DNA from: Streptomyces violaceusniger Tu 4113
GTDB lineage: Bacteria; Actinomycetota; Actinomycetes; Streptomycetales; Streptomycetaceae
NCBI RefSeq assembly: GCF_000147815.2
Contig: NC_015957.1
Span: 744,001-808,000, forward strand
DNA: 64,000 nt
Direction: 5' to 3'
The notes under the pieces were generated by a model, which had not been told where the DNA came from, made no database searches, and saw nothing but the letters and a program-made list of their open reading frames with translations. Position 1 is the stretch's first letter. Each line of letters begins with the position of its first letter. Below, in pieces: positions 45,417 to 54,209 of the stretch. A program made the position numbers and the translations under genes.

Positions 45417-47666
45417 TCAGCGGCAGATCGCCAGTGCGTCCAGTGCCACGGCGCCTTGGCCGCGTTCCAGCACCATCAGCGGATTGACGTCGAGTTCGGC
45501 GAGGTGGTCCCCGAGTTCCAGGGCCATGCGCTGGACCCGCAGCACGACTTCCACGAGCGCGTCCACATCGGCCGGGGGAGCGCCGCGCACACCGTCGAGG
45601 AGGGCGCGGCCGCGCAGTTCGGCGAGCATCGCGCGCGCCTGGTCCTCGCCGAACGGGGGGACGCGTACGGCGGCGTCGCGGAACACCTCGACGAGCACGC
45701 CCCCTATACCCACGGTCACGGTCGGGCCGAAGAGGGTGTCATGGCTCATGCCGACGACCATCTCCACCCCGCGCTGGACCATCTGGCAGACCAGCACCCC
45801 GTCCAGCTCGACGCCTTCGCAGCGGGCGATGTCGGTGAGCTCCCGGTAGGTGTCGCGGACCTGGCTGGCCGAGGTCAGCCCCAGCCGGACCAGACCCAGT
45901 TCGGTCTTGTGGGCGAGTTGCGGTGCGGATGCCTTCATGACGACGGGATAGCCCACGAGCCCGGCGGCGCGGACGGCCGCGGCGGCGCTGGTCACCAACT
46001 GCTCGCGCGGCACCCGGATGCCGTACGCCCGCAGCAGTTGTTTCGCCGCGTGCTCGCTCAGGCGGCCTCCTGGGCGCAGCAGATCGCGCACCTTGCGCAG
46101 GGACGGAGACGGGGTGCGCGGGGCGTCGTCGAAGGGGGAGCGGTAGGAGGCGGTGAAGCGGTGGTGCCCCAGATAGGCCCGCACGGCGGTGATGCAGTTG
46201 GCGAATGTACGGAAGGTGGCCACGCGGGAGGAGCCCAGCAGGGTGGTGCGGTAGGCGCCCTCGGTGCCGACCGGCGACCCCCACACCACGCACACCAGCT
46301 TGTCCGTCTGCTCCGCCGCCTCCACCAGATCCTGCGCCAGCTTGTCGCTCATGGGCGGAAAGGGGCCGGTGATCGGGCAGATCAGCACGCCCACGGCGGG
46401 ATCGGCCAGGATCGCGTCGATGATCTTGCGGCCGCGCCAGTCGCCGACCGGGTGGCCGCCGTTGTCGACCGGGTTGGCGACGCTGAGATCGCCGGGTATC
46501 CACTGGTGGAGCTCGGCCTGCTTCTCGGTGGAGAGGGTGGGCAGGGTGAGGCCCGCAGCGGTGGCGAGGTCGGAGAAGTGGGCCCCGGTGCCTCCGGAGA
46601 TCGAATACACCACGACGCCCTCGGCGAGCGGCGGGCGGGCGCGGGCGAGCAGCGCCGCCGTGTCCTGCAGCTCGTCCAGGCCGTCCACGCGGATCACGCC
46701 GAACTGCCGCATGGCCGCGTCCACCACTGCGTCCGAGCCGGTCAGCTTGCCGGTGTGGGAGGCGGCCGTGCGGGCGCCGGTCTCGGTGCGGCCGACCTTC
46801 ACGGCGACGACGGGCACCTTGGCGCGGGCGGCCCGGTCGGCGGCGAGGAGGAAGCTGCGGCCGTCCTTCAGCCCCTCCGCGTACAGGGCGATGGCGCCGA
46901 CCTCGGGCCGGTCGGCGAAGTAGGAGATGAAGTCGGCGGTCTCCAGATCGGCCTCATTGCCGGTCGGGGCCCAGTGGCTGAGCCGGATGCCGAGTTCCTG
47001 GAGGGTGAAGACCGGGCGGCCCTGGTGGCCTGACTGGGTGATGAGGGCGATGGCGGGCCCGTCGAGGTCGTCGCGGAACTTCTCGAAGGCGTTGAGGTTG
47101 GTGTTGGGGCCGAGCAGCCGCAGCCCGGCGCCGCGGGCCGCGGTGGCCAGCCGGGCCTGCGCGGCGGCGCCCTCGGGGCCGGTCTCGGCGAAGCCGGAGG
47201 CGAAGGCGACGGCGAACTTCACCTTGCTCCCGTCGAGTTCCTCGATGACCGGGAGCGGGTCACGGACGAGGAGGACGGCGAGGTCGACGGGTTCGGGCAG
47301 CGCGGCCACGGACGGTACGCACGGAATGCCGAAGACGGCGGGACGGGAGGGATGCACCGGGTGCAGCCGGGCGCCGACGCGTTCGGCCCAGGCCAGAAGC
47401 TGGCGGGTGATACCGGTGTTGGGACGGCCGTCCGCGTCGGAGGCGCCGATGAGGGCCACCGACTCGGGATGGAAGAAGCGGTCCAGATCGGGGACGGCGG
47501 AGTGCAGCGGGCGCCCGCTGACGTCCACGTCGTCCGCGCCTTCGACGGGCCCGCCCGCCGCCTCCCTGCTGGAGGCGTGCACGGCGGGGCCGGGGGCCCG
47601 CCCGCAGGCGACGGCGCGGGCATGACGGGAGTTGGTGGTCAGGGTGCCGTAGGTCGATCCAAGCAT
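45417..47666 (-). CDS. NDP-forming acyl-CoA synthetase-like protein (alpha-beta fused)
   Basis: The product is 749 residues from ATG 47666. A CoA-binding domain (PESVALIGASDADGRPN), two succinyl-CoA-ligase-like domains with the phospho-His motif SHTGKLTGSD (near residue 320), and a C-terminal ATP-grasp domain (RAYGIRVPREQLVT, GYPVVMKASAPQLAHKTELG) are in the order of ADP-forming acetyl/acyl-CoA synthetases. The first ~50 residues are extra. A longer version from GTG 47747 is possible. The TetR-type operator at 47773-47787 lies upstream, making this the first gene of a three-gene unit. Confidence 0.85.
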   Translation of the reverse strand: MLGSTYGTLTTNSRHARAVACGRAPGPAVHASSREAAGGPVEGADDVDVSGRPLHSAVPDLDRFFHPESVALIGASDADGRPNTGITRQLLAWAERVGARLHPVHPSRPAVFGIPCVPSVAALPEPVDLAVLLVRDPLPVIEELDGSKVKFAVAFASGFAETGPEGAAAQARLATAARGAGLRLLGPNTNLNAFEKFRDDLDGPAIALITQSGHQGRPVFTLQELGIRLSHWAPTGNEADLETADFISYFADRPEVGAIALYAEGLKDGRSFLLAADRAARAKVPVVAVKVGRTETGARTAASHTGKLTGSDAVVDAAMRQFGVIRVDGLDELQDTAALLARARPPLAEGVVVYSISGGTGAHFSDLATAAGLTLPTLSTEKQAELHQWIPGDLSVANPVDNGGHPVGDWRGRKIIDAILADPAVGVLICPITGPFPPMSDKLAQDLVEAAEQTDKLVCVVWGSPVGTEGAYRTTLLGSSRVATFRTFANCITAVRAYLGHHRFTASYRSPFDDAPRTPSPSLRKVRDLLRPGGRLSEHAAKQLLRAYGIRVPREQLVTSAAAAVRAAGLVGYPVVMKASAPQLAHKTELGLVRLGLTSASQVRDTYRELTDIARCEGVELDGVLVCQMVQRGVEMVVGMSHDTLFGPTVTVGIGGVLVEVFRDAAVRVPPFGEDQARAMLAELRGRALLDGVRGAPPADVDALVEVVLRVQRMALELGDHLAELDVNPLMVLERGQGAVALDALAICR

Positions 47667-47772
47667 CGGTATCCGCCACTCCTGCTCGTTGGCCAATAAC
47701 CGGGCAGGTGACCGGGTGGTTCGGCGGCAAAACTGACGCCAAGTCACATTACCCAGTAGTCAGGTTACTGAA

Positions 47773-47787
47773 CTGACGGCCTGTCAG
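47773..47787. promoter_or_regulatory. TetR-type operator 4
   Basis: CTGACGGCCTGTCAG lies 107 bp upstream of the ligase ATG at 47666 (26 bp from the alternative GTG). A half-site-like GTAGTCAG is next to it. Confidence 0.75.
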
Positions 47788-47876
47788 GAATGCTCGGGGC
47801 GCCAGGAACACGCAGGGTGACGGCGGGGGCGGCGGAATGCGTGCCTGGCCGCGCGCCCCCGGTGCCTGCTCCGCGG

Positions 47877-49031
47877 TCAAGCCGTCGTGCGGGCCACTGT
47901 CTTGGCGATCTTCCGGGCGTCGATGGCCAGCTCTCGCAGCATCCCGCTGATCGGGTTCGTATAGCCCGTGAAGTGCAGCCCCGGGGCGGACTTCAGGGTC
48001 CGCCGACCGTGGGGGAGGGGACGGCCGCGGTCGTCGAGCACGCCCAGATGACCGACCAGCTCCTCGAGGCCGCGCCGGTAGCCGGTCGCGGCGATCACCA
48101 CCTCGGGGCTGATCCGCGAGCCGTCGGTGAGGACCACCTTGTCCAGGTCGAAGGAGTCGACCGCCGAGACCACCTCCACCCGCCCCGTCCGTACCGCGTC
48201 GACCAGCCCCACGTCCTGGACCGGGATCGCGCCCTCCCGTACGCGGGTGTAGAGCCCGGTGTCGGGCCAGGGCAGACCGTGCTCGGTCAGATCCGGCATG
48301 CTCAGCCGGCACATCGCCCGCGCCGCCCGGTCCACCGCGCGCCGCGGCAGCCTGCGCACCAGGATGCCGGTCGCCTGCGCGGGCCAGCCGGCCGTGGAGC
48401 GGCGCAGGATGTGCGGCACGGTGCGGATCGCCAGCCGCACCCGCGCCGCGCCGCCCTCGATCAGGTCGACCGCGATCTCCGCGCCCGTGTTGCCGACGCC
48501 GACCACGAGCACGTCGCGGCCCTCGAAGGGGCGGGCGTTGCGGTAGTGGGCGGCGTGCAGCAGCTCACCGGTGTAGGCGGTGCGGCCCGGCCAGTCCGGC
48601 ACCCGTGGGGTGTGGTTGAAACCCGTCGCGACGACGGCCACGGGCGAGGACAGCGCACGGCCGCCCGTGGCGCGCAGCACCCACTCCGTGTTGTCGGACG
48701 ACCGGTCGATGCGGGAGACCTCGACCCCCGTGACGATCTCCAGTCGGTGGTGCTCGGTGTAGCGCTCCAGATAGCGCACCACGTCGTCGCGCCCGACCCA
48801 GCGCCCGTAGGGCCGGGGGATCGGCAGGCCGGGGAGCGCGGACAGCCGGCGCGTGGTGTGCAGATGCAGCCGGTCGTAGTGGTTCCGCCATGACGCGGCG
48901 ACCGCCTCGGACTTCTCCAGGACGACGGCGCGGATCCCGCGGTGGCTGAGCGCGGCGGCGGCGGCGAGTCCGCCCGGTCCACCGCCGATCACATAAACGG
49001 GTGAGGACTTCTCGGGGGAGCTGTCAGCCAT
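47877..49031 (-). CDS. Flavin-containing monooxygenase-like NAD(P)/FAD oxidoreductase
   Basis: The product is 384 residues from ATG 49031. It has two dinucleotide folds: VIGGGPGGLAAAAAL for FAD near residue 14 and VLVVGVGNTGAEIAVDL for NADPH near residue 170. The FMO-type motif YTGELLHAAHY and the ATGF strand lie nearby. This is the architecture of class B flavoprotein monooxygenases (FMO/YUCCA group), which insert oxygen into soft nucleophiles or ketones. It is divergent from the DoxX-DUF35 pair across one TetR-type operator. Confidence 0.85.
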   Translation of the reverse strand: MADSSPEKSSPVYVIGGGPGGLAAAAALSHRGIRAVVLEKSEAVAASWRNHYDRLHLHTTRRLSALPGLPIPRPYGRWVGRDDVVRYLERYTEHHRLEIVTGVEVSRIDRSSDNTEWVLRATGGRALSSPVAVVATGFNHTPRVPDWPGRTAYTGELLHAAHYRNARPFEGRDVLVVGVGNTGAEIAVDLIEGGAARVRLAIRTVPHILRRSTAGWPAQATGILVRRLPRRAVDRAARAMCRLSMPDLTEHGLPWPDTGLYTRVREGAIPVQDVGLVDAVRTGRVEVVSAVDSFDLDKVVLTDGSRISPEVVIAATGYRRGLEELVGHLGVLDDRGRPLPHGRRTLKSAPGLHFTGYTNPISGMLRELAIDARKIAKTVARTTA

Positions 49032-49238
49032 GCGGGTGAGCGTAGCCGGGTATTTGACGGGTTTCGGTCAAAGCGATCCGGTCAAAGTGATTCCGAATGG
49101 ATTGCGGACAGGTCACGGCCGGTATCTGTCGGTCTGCCGTTCCGCCGGTCGCTGCTTCGGCGGTCGCTACTCCCGCATCCCGTCGGTTTCCCTTCCGCTG
49201 GTGCGACCCCTTGTGCGGGTCGCTCCCGGGCCGTGAAA

Positions 49239-49253
49239 CTGACGTACCGTCAG
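49239..49253. promoter_or_regulatory. TetR-type operator 5
   Basis: CTGACGTACCGTCAG contains TACCGT, a plausible -10, inside the palindrome. It lies 30 bp upstream of the DoxX-like gene start. Confidence 0.78.
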
Positions 49254-49282
49254 ATTCGCTGGGATGGGAGAGGTGGGGCACG

Positions 49283-49735
49283 ATGCGGACGATCGGGCTC
49301 AGCGGGGCCGAATGGCTCGCCGTACTGCGCATCGGACTCGGCCTGTGGTGGCTCGAGAGCTGGCGCCACAAGGACAAGAAGGACTGGTTCGAGCGCGGCA
49401 CGGGTATCGGCTGGGCGGTGGGCGTGGCCGCCAAGCACCGCTGGGCGTTTGTCCGCAGCGGCTTCGGCGCGGTGGTGACACCCCGTCCCAAGGTCATGGC
49501 GTATGTCGTCGTCTACGCAGAACTCGCCCTCGGCCTCGGCCTGACGCTCGGCTTTCTGACCCCCATCGCCCTGGTCGGCGCGATCGTGCTCAATCTCCTC
49601 TATTTCCTGCTCATGATCCACGACTGGGCGGAGCAGGGGCAGAACTCGATGATGGTGCTGATCTCCGTGGTCGGGCTCTTCGGCATGAGCTGGCAGACCT
49701 GGTCGCTCGACGAGGCATGGGGGCTGTTCCCGTGA
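49283..49735 (+). CDS. DoxX-family membrane protein
   Basis: The product is 150 residues from ATG 49283, preceded by GGGAGAGG. It has four hydrophobic segments (AVLRIGLGLWWLESW, VVVYAELALGLGLTLGF, PIALVGAIVLNLLYFLL and a C-terminal one) in the DoxX/SURF4-like pattern related to the small subunit of thiosulfate:quinone oxidoreductase. Its role in catabolism is unknown; a membrane redox or oxidative-stress role is typical of the family. Its stop overlaps the start of the DUF35 gene (GTGA). Confidence 0.8.
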   Translation: MRTIGLSGAEWLAVLRIGLGLWWLESWRHKDKKDWFERGTGIGWAVGVAAKHRWAFVRSGFGAVVTPRPKVMAYVVVYAELALGLGLTLGFLTPIALVGAIVLNLLYFLLMIHDWAEQGQNSMMVLISVVGLFGMSWQTWSLDEAWGLFP

Positions 49736-50196
49736 GCCCGGCGCCGCCCGCGGGTGCTCCGCGCTTCGACCTGCCCGAGATCGACGCCTTCACCCGCCCC
49801 TACTGGGACGCCGCGGCCGAGGGCCGGCTGTTGATCCGGCGGTGCGCCGACTGCGGACTGGCCCACCACTACCCGCGCGAATTCTGCCCGTACTGCTGGA
49901 GCGAGGACGTCACTTGGGAGGAGGCGAGCGGCGCCGCGACGCTCTACACGTGGTCCGTGGTGCACCGCAATGACCTGCCGCCGTTCGGCGCACGTGTCCC
50001 GTACACCGCCGCCGTCGTCGACCTCGCCGAGGGGCCGCGGATGATGACCGAACTCATCGAGGCCCCGGCGGGCGGCCCGCGCGTCGGGATGCGGCTCCGG
50101 GTGGCGTTCCGGGCGGCCGATGCCGCCGAGCGGGACGCTCCTGCCGTTCCGGTCTTCCGGCCGCTGCTCGCCTGCCTGCCCGGTGTTACGGCGTGA
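49732..50196 (+). CDS. DUF35 OB-fold/zinc-ribbon protein (partner of a lipid-transfer/thiolase protein)
   Basis: The product is 154 residues from GTG 49732. The N-terminal rubredoxin-like zinc ribbon has CADCG and CPYCW, two CxxC pairs, followed by an OB fold (ATLYTWSVVHRND, VVDLAEGPRMMTELI). DUF35 proteins are obligate partners of Ltp-type thiolases and aldolases. The gene for such a protein lies 1 kb downstream on the other strand (51135-52313), so they probably pair despite not being cotranscribed. Confidence 0.85.
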   Translation: MSPAPPAGAPRFDLPEIDAFTRPYWDAAAEGRLLIRRCADCGLAHHYPREFCPYCWSEDVTWEEASGAATLYTWSVVHRNDLPPFGARVPYTAAVVDLAEGPRMMTELIEAPAGGPRVGMRLRVAFRAADAAERDAPAVPVFRPLLACLPGVTA

Positions 50197-50199
50197 CCG

Positions 50200-50288
50200 C
50201 CTTACGGTCGCACTGTTCAACGGTGCACGCCTTACGGTCACGGTGCACGCCTTACGGTCGCGTTCGCCTTCTCGTCGCACCCTTACGG
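50200..50288 (+). repeat. Four copies of CCTTACGGTCRC in an intergenic stretch
   Basis: CCTTACGGTC occurs at 50200, 50230, 50250 and 50281, the middle two in 20-bp tandem units (GGTGCACGCCTTACGGTCAC type). The 117-bp gap between convergent genes has no other feature. The octamer CCTTACGG also recurs through the window. Confidence 0.8.
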
Positions 50289-50313
50289 TCGTCGCCATGC
50301 GGTCGTACTGCCC

Positions 50314-51006
50314 CTATGGCCACAGCAGCTCCCGCCGCCAGCCGCCGCGCTCGCCGGGGTCGCGGCGGTAGCGGAGCCGTACGTGCCGTCGCCGCGCCTC
50401 CTCCTGGTAGAACTCGACCTCGTCCGCCTCCAGGACGTACAGGGTCCAGGTGGGGGCGGTCGCGTCCGGTTCGCGTTCGGCCCGCTCGTACGCCATCTCG
50501 AAAGCCCGTAGCAGCTCCTCGTGCGAGCCGAGCACCTCGCTCTGCCGTCCGCTCCCGGCCAGCGCCGCCGCGAGCGCCGCGGGGGACCGGCCGCGCAGAT
50601 CGGCCGCGCTCTGCTCCGGCCCGGCCTCGCCGACCCGTCCGCTGACGCGCACCTGGCGGCCCGCCCGCATCCAGTGGAACGCGAGCGAGGCGTACGGGTT
50701 CTCGGCCAGCTCCCGGCCCTTACGGCTGGTGCGATGGGTGCCGAAGTGCCAGCCGCGCCCATCGGCGTCGTGCAGCATCACCGTGCGCTGGGAGGGGTGG
50801 CGGTCGGCGTCCGCGGTGGCCAGGGTCATGGTGTGCGGGCCGGGTTCCCCCGCCTCGGCGACCTCTCGCAGCCACCGCCGGAAGAGCGGCAGCGGTGTGT
50901 CCGGGGCCGTGTCCGGGTCGAAGACCGGCAGCTCGCCCGCATGGGGTACACGCAGGCCGCGCAGCAGTGCCCGGAATGCCTCAGCCTCGTTCTGGTCATC
51001 GCTCAT
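50314..51006 (-). CDS. Pyridoxamine 5'-phosphate oxidase-family protein (PdxH-like)
   Basis: The product is 230 residues. The FMN-binding split barrel shows MTLATADADRHPSQRTVMLH, GWHFGTHRTSRKGRELAENP and FHWMRAGRQVRVSGRV, with the SRK and ARS-like positions of PdxH. The C-terminal HVRLRYRRD segment also fits. It may oxidise pyridoxine phosphate to PLP or be a related FMN/F420 enzyme. It is on the same strand as the thiolase-like gene at 51135 but separated by 128 bp. Confidence 0.8.
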   Translation of the reverse strand: MSDDQNEAEAFRALLRGLRVPHAGELPVFDPDTAPDTPLPLFRRWLREVAEAGEPGPHTMTLATADADRHPSQRTVMLHDADGRGWHFGTHRTSRKGRELAENPYASLAFHWMRAGRQVRVSGRVGEAGPEQSAADLRGRSPAALAAALAGSGRQSEVLGSHEELLRAFEMAYERAEREPDATAPTWTLYVLEADEVEFYQEEARRRHVRLRYRRDPGERGGWRRELLWP

Positions 51007-51134
51007 CGGCTCCCCATCCGATCACCCGCGACGGGCCGGGGCAAGCGGGTGCGTACGTACGGCCGGGGCGGGCCGAGCCGGGACCGGCGCGGGCCCAGCC
51101 GTCGGACCGTCCCCAGCCCCCCGCGTGGGGCCGG

Positions 51135-52313
51135 TCAGCCGCGGCCCAGGACGACCGTGCCCGCCGAGCAGAACCAGCCCCCCGTCCCCGACGCCACGGC
51201 CAGCTCCGGGAGCCGTCCATCCGCCTTGCGCACCTGCCGCTCCCCGGCCTCGCCGCGTAGCTGCCGTACCGCCTCGACCAGCAGGAACAGCCCGCGCATC
51301 CCCGGGTGGCAGGCGGAGAGGCCGCCGCCGTCGGTGTTGGTCGGCAGCTCGCCGTCCCGCGTCAGCCGCCCCTTCGCCGCGAATGCCCCGCCCTCGCCCT
51401 TGGCGCAGAAGCCCAGGTCTTCGAGGGTCACCAGAGTCATATAGGTGAAGGCGTCATAGAGCTCGGCCACATCGATATCCGACGGTCGGACGCCCGCCCG
51501 TGCGAAGGCCGCCCGCCCCGAGGCGGCGGCCGGGGAGACCGTGAAGTCCTCCCATTCGGACATGGTGGTGTGCGAGACGGCCGTGCCCGAACCCAGCACC
51601 CACACCGTGGGTTTCGCCGTGTCCGGTACGTACTCCTCGGCCGCGAGCAGCACCGCGCAGCCGCCGTCCGAGCGGATGCAGCAGTGGAGTTTGGTGAAGG
51701 GGTCGGCGATCGTCGGGCCGCTCAGGACGTCATCGACCGTGATCGGTTCGCGAAACATCGCGTCCGGATTGTGCCCGGCATTGATGCGGGCCTGAACGGC
51801 GATGTCCGCAAGCTGTTCGAGTGTGGTGCCGTACTCATGCATATGGCGGCGCGCGGCCATCGCGTACTTGGCGACCAACGTGTGCCCGTACGGGACCTCG
51901 AACTGCAGCGGCCCGCGCGCCCCGAAGGAGAGGTTCGCGGTGCGGCGGCCCGCGCGGATGTCGGCGCGGGCGGTGGAGCCGTAGACGAGCAGGACGGCGC
52001 GGGCGTGCCCGGCGGCGATCGCGTCCGCCGCGTGCGCCGCCATGACCTCCCAGGTGGAGCCGCCGACGGCCGTCGAGTCGGTCCAGGTCGGCCGCAGCCC
52101 CAGATACTCGGCCACCTCGACCGGCGCGAGGGTGCCGAGCCCCGTCGAGGCGAAGCCGTCGACGACCGACCGTTCCAGGCCGGAGTCGGCGAGGGCCCGG
52201 CGGGCGGCCTGGGCGTGGAGGGCGTAGGGGGTGGCCGTGTCGACGCGGCCGCAGTCGGAGAGGGAGACGCCGACGACGGCGACCTTACGGGTGCGCTGCG
52301 CTGCGGGCGACAT
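51135..52313 (-). CDS. Lipid-transfer protein / thiolase-like enzyme (SCP-x thiolase family)
   Basis: The product is 392 residues from ATG 52313. The thiolase fold is recognisable (VGVSLSDCGRVD, LYDAFTYMTLVTLEDLGFC, GGGLSACHPGMRG). At the nucleophile position near residue 85 the sequence is GGSTWE, without Cys, while the HP of the later GHP-type motif is kept. This places it in the non-decarboxylating, Ltp-like branch that works with DUF35 proteins. No ribosome binding site precedes the ATG; the operator 52318-52332 is only 5 bp upstream, with TACCGT 7 nt before the ATG, so translation is probably leaderless. Confidence 0.83.
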   Translation of the reverse strand: MSPAAQRTRKVAVVGVSLSDCGRVDTATPYALHAQAARRALADSGLERSVVDGFASTGLGTLAPVEVAEYLGLRPTWTDSTAVGGSTWEVMAAHAADAIAAGHARAVLLVYGSTARADIRAGRRTANLSFGARGPLQFEVPYGHTLVAKYAMAARRHMHEYGTTLEQLADIAVQARINAGHNPDAMFREPITVDDVLSGPTIADPFTKLHCCIRSDGGCAVLLAAEEYVPDTAKPTVWVLGSGTAVSHTTMSEWEDFTVSPAAASGRAAFARAGVRPSDIDVAELYDAFTYMTLVTLEDLGFCAKGEGGAFAAKGRLTRDGELPTNTDGGGLSACHPGMRGLFLLVEAVRQLRGEAGERQVRKADGRLPELAVASGTGGWFCSAGTVVLGRG

Positions 52314-52317
52314 GAAT

Positions 52318-52332
52318 CTGACGGTACATCAG
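52318..52332. promoter_or_regulatory. TetR-type operator 6, overlapping a -10
   Basis: CTGACGGTACATCAG ends 5 bp from the start codon of the thiolase-like gene (reverse strand). Read on that strand it contains TACCGT at the proper distance for a leaderless transcript, so bound repressor would cover the -10 and +1. Confidence 0.8.
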
Positions 52333-52498
52333 ATTTGGGGGCGGGGAAGAGGGGGTGGAGGAGGGAGCGAAAAGGGGGGTGGGTGAGGGTGCTGCGCGCG
52401 GGGATGCCGGGGGAAGGGGGTGGTCCGGACGCTCTCCCGTATGGCCGTGCTCGCGCCTCGAGCACAAGCCCCGTCCGGACCACGCGTGAGGCGCCCGG

Positions 52499-52627
52499 CT
52501 ACTGCAGGAACTGCCCCACACAAGCGGCGATCGCCACCAGAAGGCTCAGCACTCCGATGATGACCTGCCACTTGTCAGGGCCGGTCCATCGGTCGTCGCT
52601 CGTCTCCTGCGTGCTCCGATCGTCCAT
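52499..52627 (-). CDS. Small single-TM protein (42 residues)
   Basis: ATG 52627 is preceded by GAGGAGGGG, a strong ribosome binding site. The product has a polar N-terminal half (MDDRSTQETSDDRW) and one TM segment (WQVIIGVLSLLVAIAACVGQ). The longer frame upstream to 52903 would cross the operator of the next gene and is rejected. Function unknown; it sits between two island operons. Confidence 0.55.
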   Translation of the reverse strand: MDDRSTQETSDDRWTGPDKWQVIIGVLSLLVAIAACVGQFLQ

Positions 52628-52780
52628 CACCCCTCCTCGCTCCTCCGATAGGCCCCGGGGGACAGGGCCGCCGCCGGTCTGCGCTCCGGCGGAGCCAGTG
52701 GGGAGGAACGTGGTGAGGTGCCGGCAGTTCAGCCGTGGAGGGGTGCGGAGGGGTGGGAAAGTCCGGAGCCCCTCCCTAGT

Positions 52781-52795
52781 ATGACGGTCCGTCAG
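52781..52795. promoter_or_regulatory. TetR-type operator 7
   Basis: ATGACGGTCCGTCAG, with TAGTAT (52777-52782) as a candidate -10 at its left edge and GGAGG just after. It lies 19 bp upstream of the acyl-CoA dehydrogenase start at 52815. Confidence 0.8.
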
Positions 52796-52814
52796 AAAGT
52801 GGAGGTGCTCGCCG

Positions 52815-54209
52815 ATGGACGCCGCGTTCACCGAGGAACAGGACGAGATCCGCCGTACGCTGCGCACACTCCTGCGGGAGCGGTGCGGGCCGGACGAGGT
52901 CAAGGCGGCGGTCCAGGCCGCGGCCGGCTATGACGAGGCCCTGTGGCAGCAGCTCGCCCGGACGCTCGGGCTACCGGGCCTGGCCCTTCCGTCGGCGTAC
53001 GGGGGTGTCGGCTGCGGGGTCACCGAGCTGGCGCTGGCCTGTGAGGAGACGGGGCGCGTGCTGCTGCCCTCGCCGCTTCTGGCCACCGCCGTGTTCGCCG
53101 CGCCCCTGGTGGCCGCGGTCGGGACGGAGGTGCAGCGCGCCGAGCTGCTGCCGCGGATCGCGGAGGGCGCCCTTACGGCGGCGCTCGCGGTGCCGGGGCG
53201 CGCGCTGCCGGAAGCGCTGGGGCTCGTAGGAGCGCGGGACGGCGCGTGGGCCGGTGGGGGGCGCGCGGGGGGTGTCCAGGCGCGCCCGGACAGCGGTGGC
53301 GGTGCCGGGTGGCGGCTGTATGGGCAGGTGGAGCAGGTGCTGGGCGGGCACAGCGCCGAACTGCTGCTGGTCGCCGCCCGCGCCGGGGGCTACACGCGCG
53401 GGCGGACGCTGCTGTTCCTCGTCCCGGCGGAGGCGGACGGGCTGGTCCGCACCCGGCTGACCGCGCTCGACGCGACGCGCCCGCAGGCCCGCATCGAGCT
53501 GCGGAACGTACCCGCCGAACTGCTGGGGGTGGATGACGGCGGGAGCGGGGACGGGGTGGCGGAGGCGCTGGCGGCCGTGGGTGCGGCGGCCGCGGCCGTG
53601 CTCGCCGCCGAGGCCGTGGGGGCGGCGGACGCGGCCCTCGCGCGGACGGTCGGTTATGTGCGGGCGCGTGAGCAGTTCGGCCGCCCGATCGGCTCGTTCC
53701 AGGCGGTCAAGCACCGGCTGGCGGATGTGTACGTCGCGGTCCAGGCGGCCCGTTCGGCTGCGTACTACGCCGCTTGGGCCGCGGCCCAGAGCGGTGCGGA
53801 GGGCACGGGCGCGGCCCAGGGCGGTGCGGAGGGCGCGGAAGCCGCGGTCGCGGGCGGGCTGGCGCTCGCGCAGGCGCTGGAGGCGCAGCGCATGGCGGCG
53901 GCCGAGGCGGTGCAGCTACATGGCGGCATCGGCTTCACCTGGGAGCATGAGGCACATCTCTACTTCAAGCGGGCCGCCTCCGACGAGCTGCTCTTCGGCC
54001 CCGTCCACCGGCTTCGGGCCCAAGCCGCGGAACGGGAGGGACTCTTCGGCGCGGCCGATCGCGCTCCTTACGGCGGCCATGGCGGGCGCGGGGGGAACGA
54101 TGGATACGGCGGGCACGGTCGGCACGATGGCCCTGACAGGCACGATGGGCCCAACGGCCGCGACGGGCGGGACGGGCATGACGGGCCGCGGAAGGTGGTG
54201 ACGGTCTGA
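52815..54209 (+). CDS. Acyl-CoA dehydrogenase, small-type, with His/Asp/Gly-rich tail
   Basis: The product is 464 residues. N-terminal ACAD helices (FTEEQDEIRRTLRTLLRE), a reduced middle domain, REQFGRPIGSFQAVKHRLAD and QLHGGIGFTWEHEAHLYFKRA place it with the small-type subunits like the one at 31965. The last ~52 residues are low complexity, built of GG-H-G, HDGP and RDG units, and have no counterpart in relatives; a duplicated GGAEG segment also occurs near residue 340. A large-type partner may be the product of 36363 or 30805. Its stop overlaps the next ATG by one base. Confidence 0.85.
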   Translation: MDAAFTEEQDEIRRTLRTLLRERCGPDEVKAAVQAAAGYDEALWQQLARTLGLPGLALPSAYGGVGCGVTELALACEETGRVLLPSPLLATAVFAAPLVAAVGTEVQRAELLPRIAEGALTAALAVPGRALPEALGLVGARDGAWAGGGRAGGVQARPDSGGGAGWRLYGQVEQVLGGHSAELLLVAARAGGYTRGRTLLFLVPAEADGLVRTRLTALDATRPQARIELRNVPAELLGVDDGGSGDGVAEALAAVGAAAAAVLAAEAVGAADAALARTVGYVRAREQFGRPIGSFQAVKHRLADVYVAVQAARSAAYYAAWAAAQSGAEGTGAAQGGAEGAEAAVAGGLALAQALEAQRMAAAEAVQLHGGIGFTWEHEAHLYFKRAASDELLFGPVHRLRAQAAEREGLFGAADRAPYGGHGGRGGNDGYGGHGRHDGPDRHDGPNGRDGRDGHDGPRKVVTV

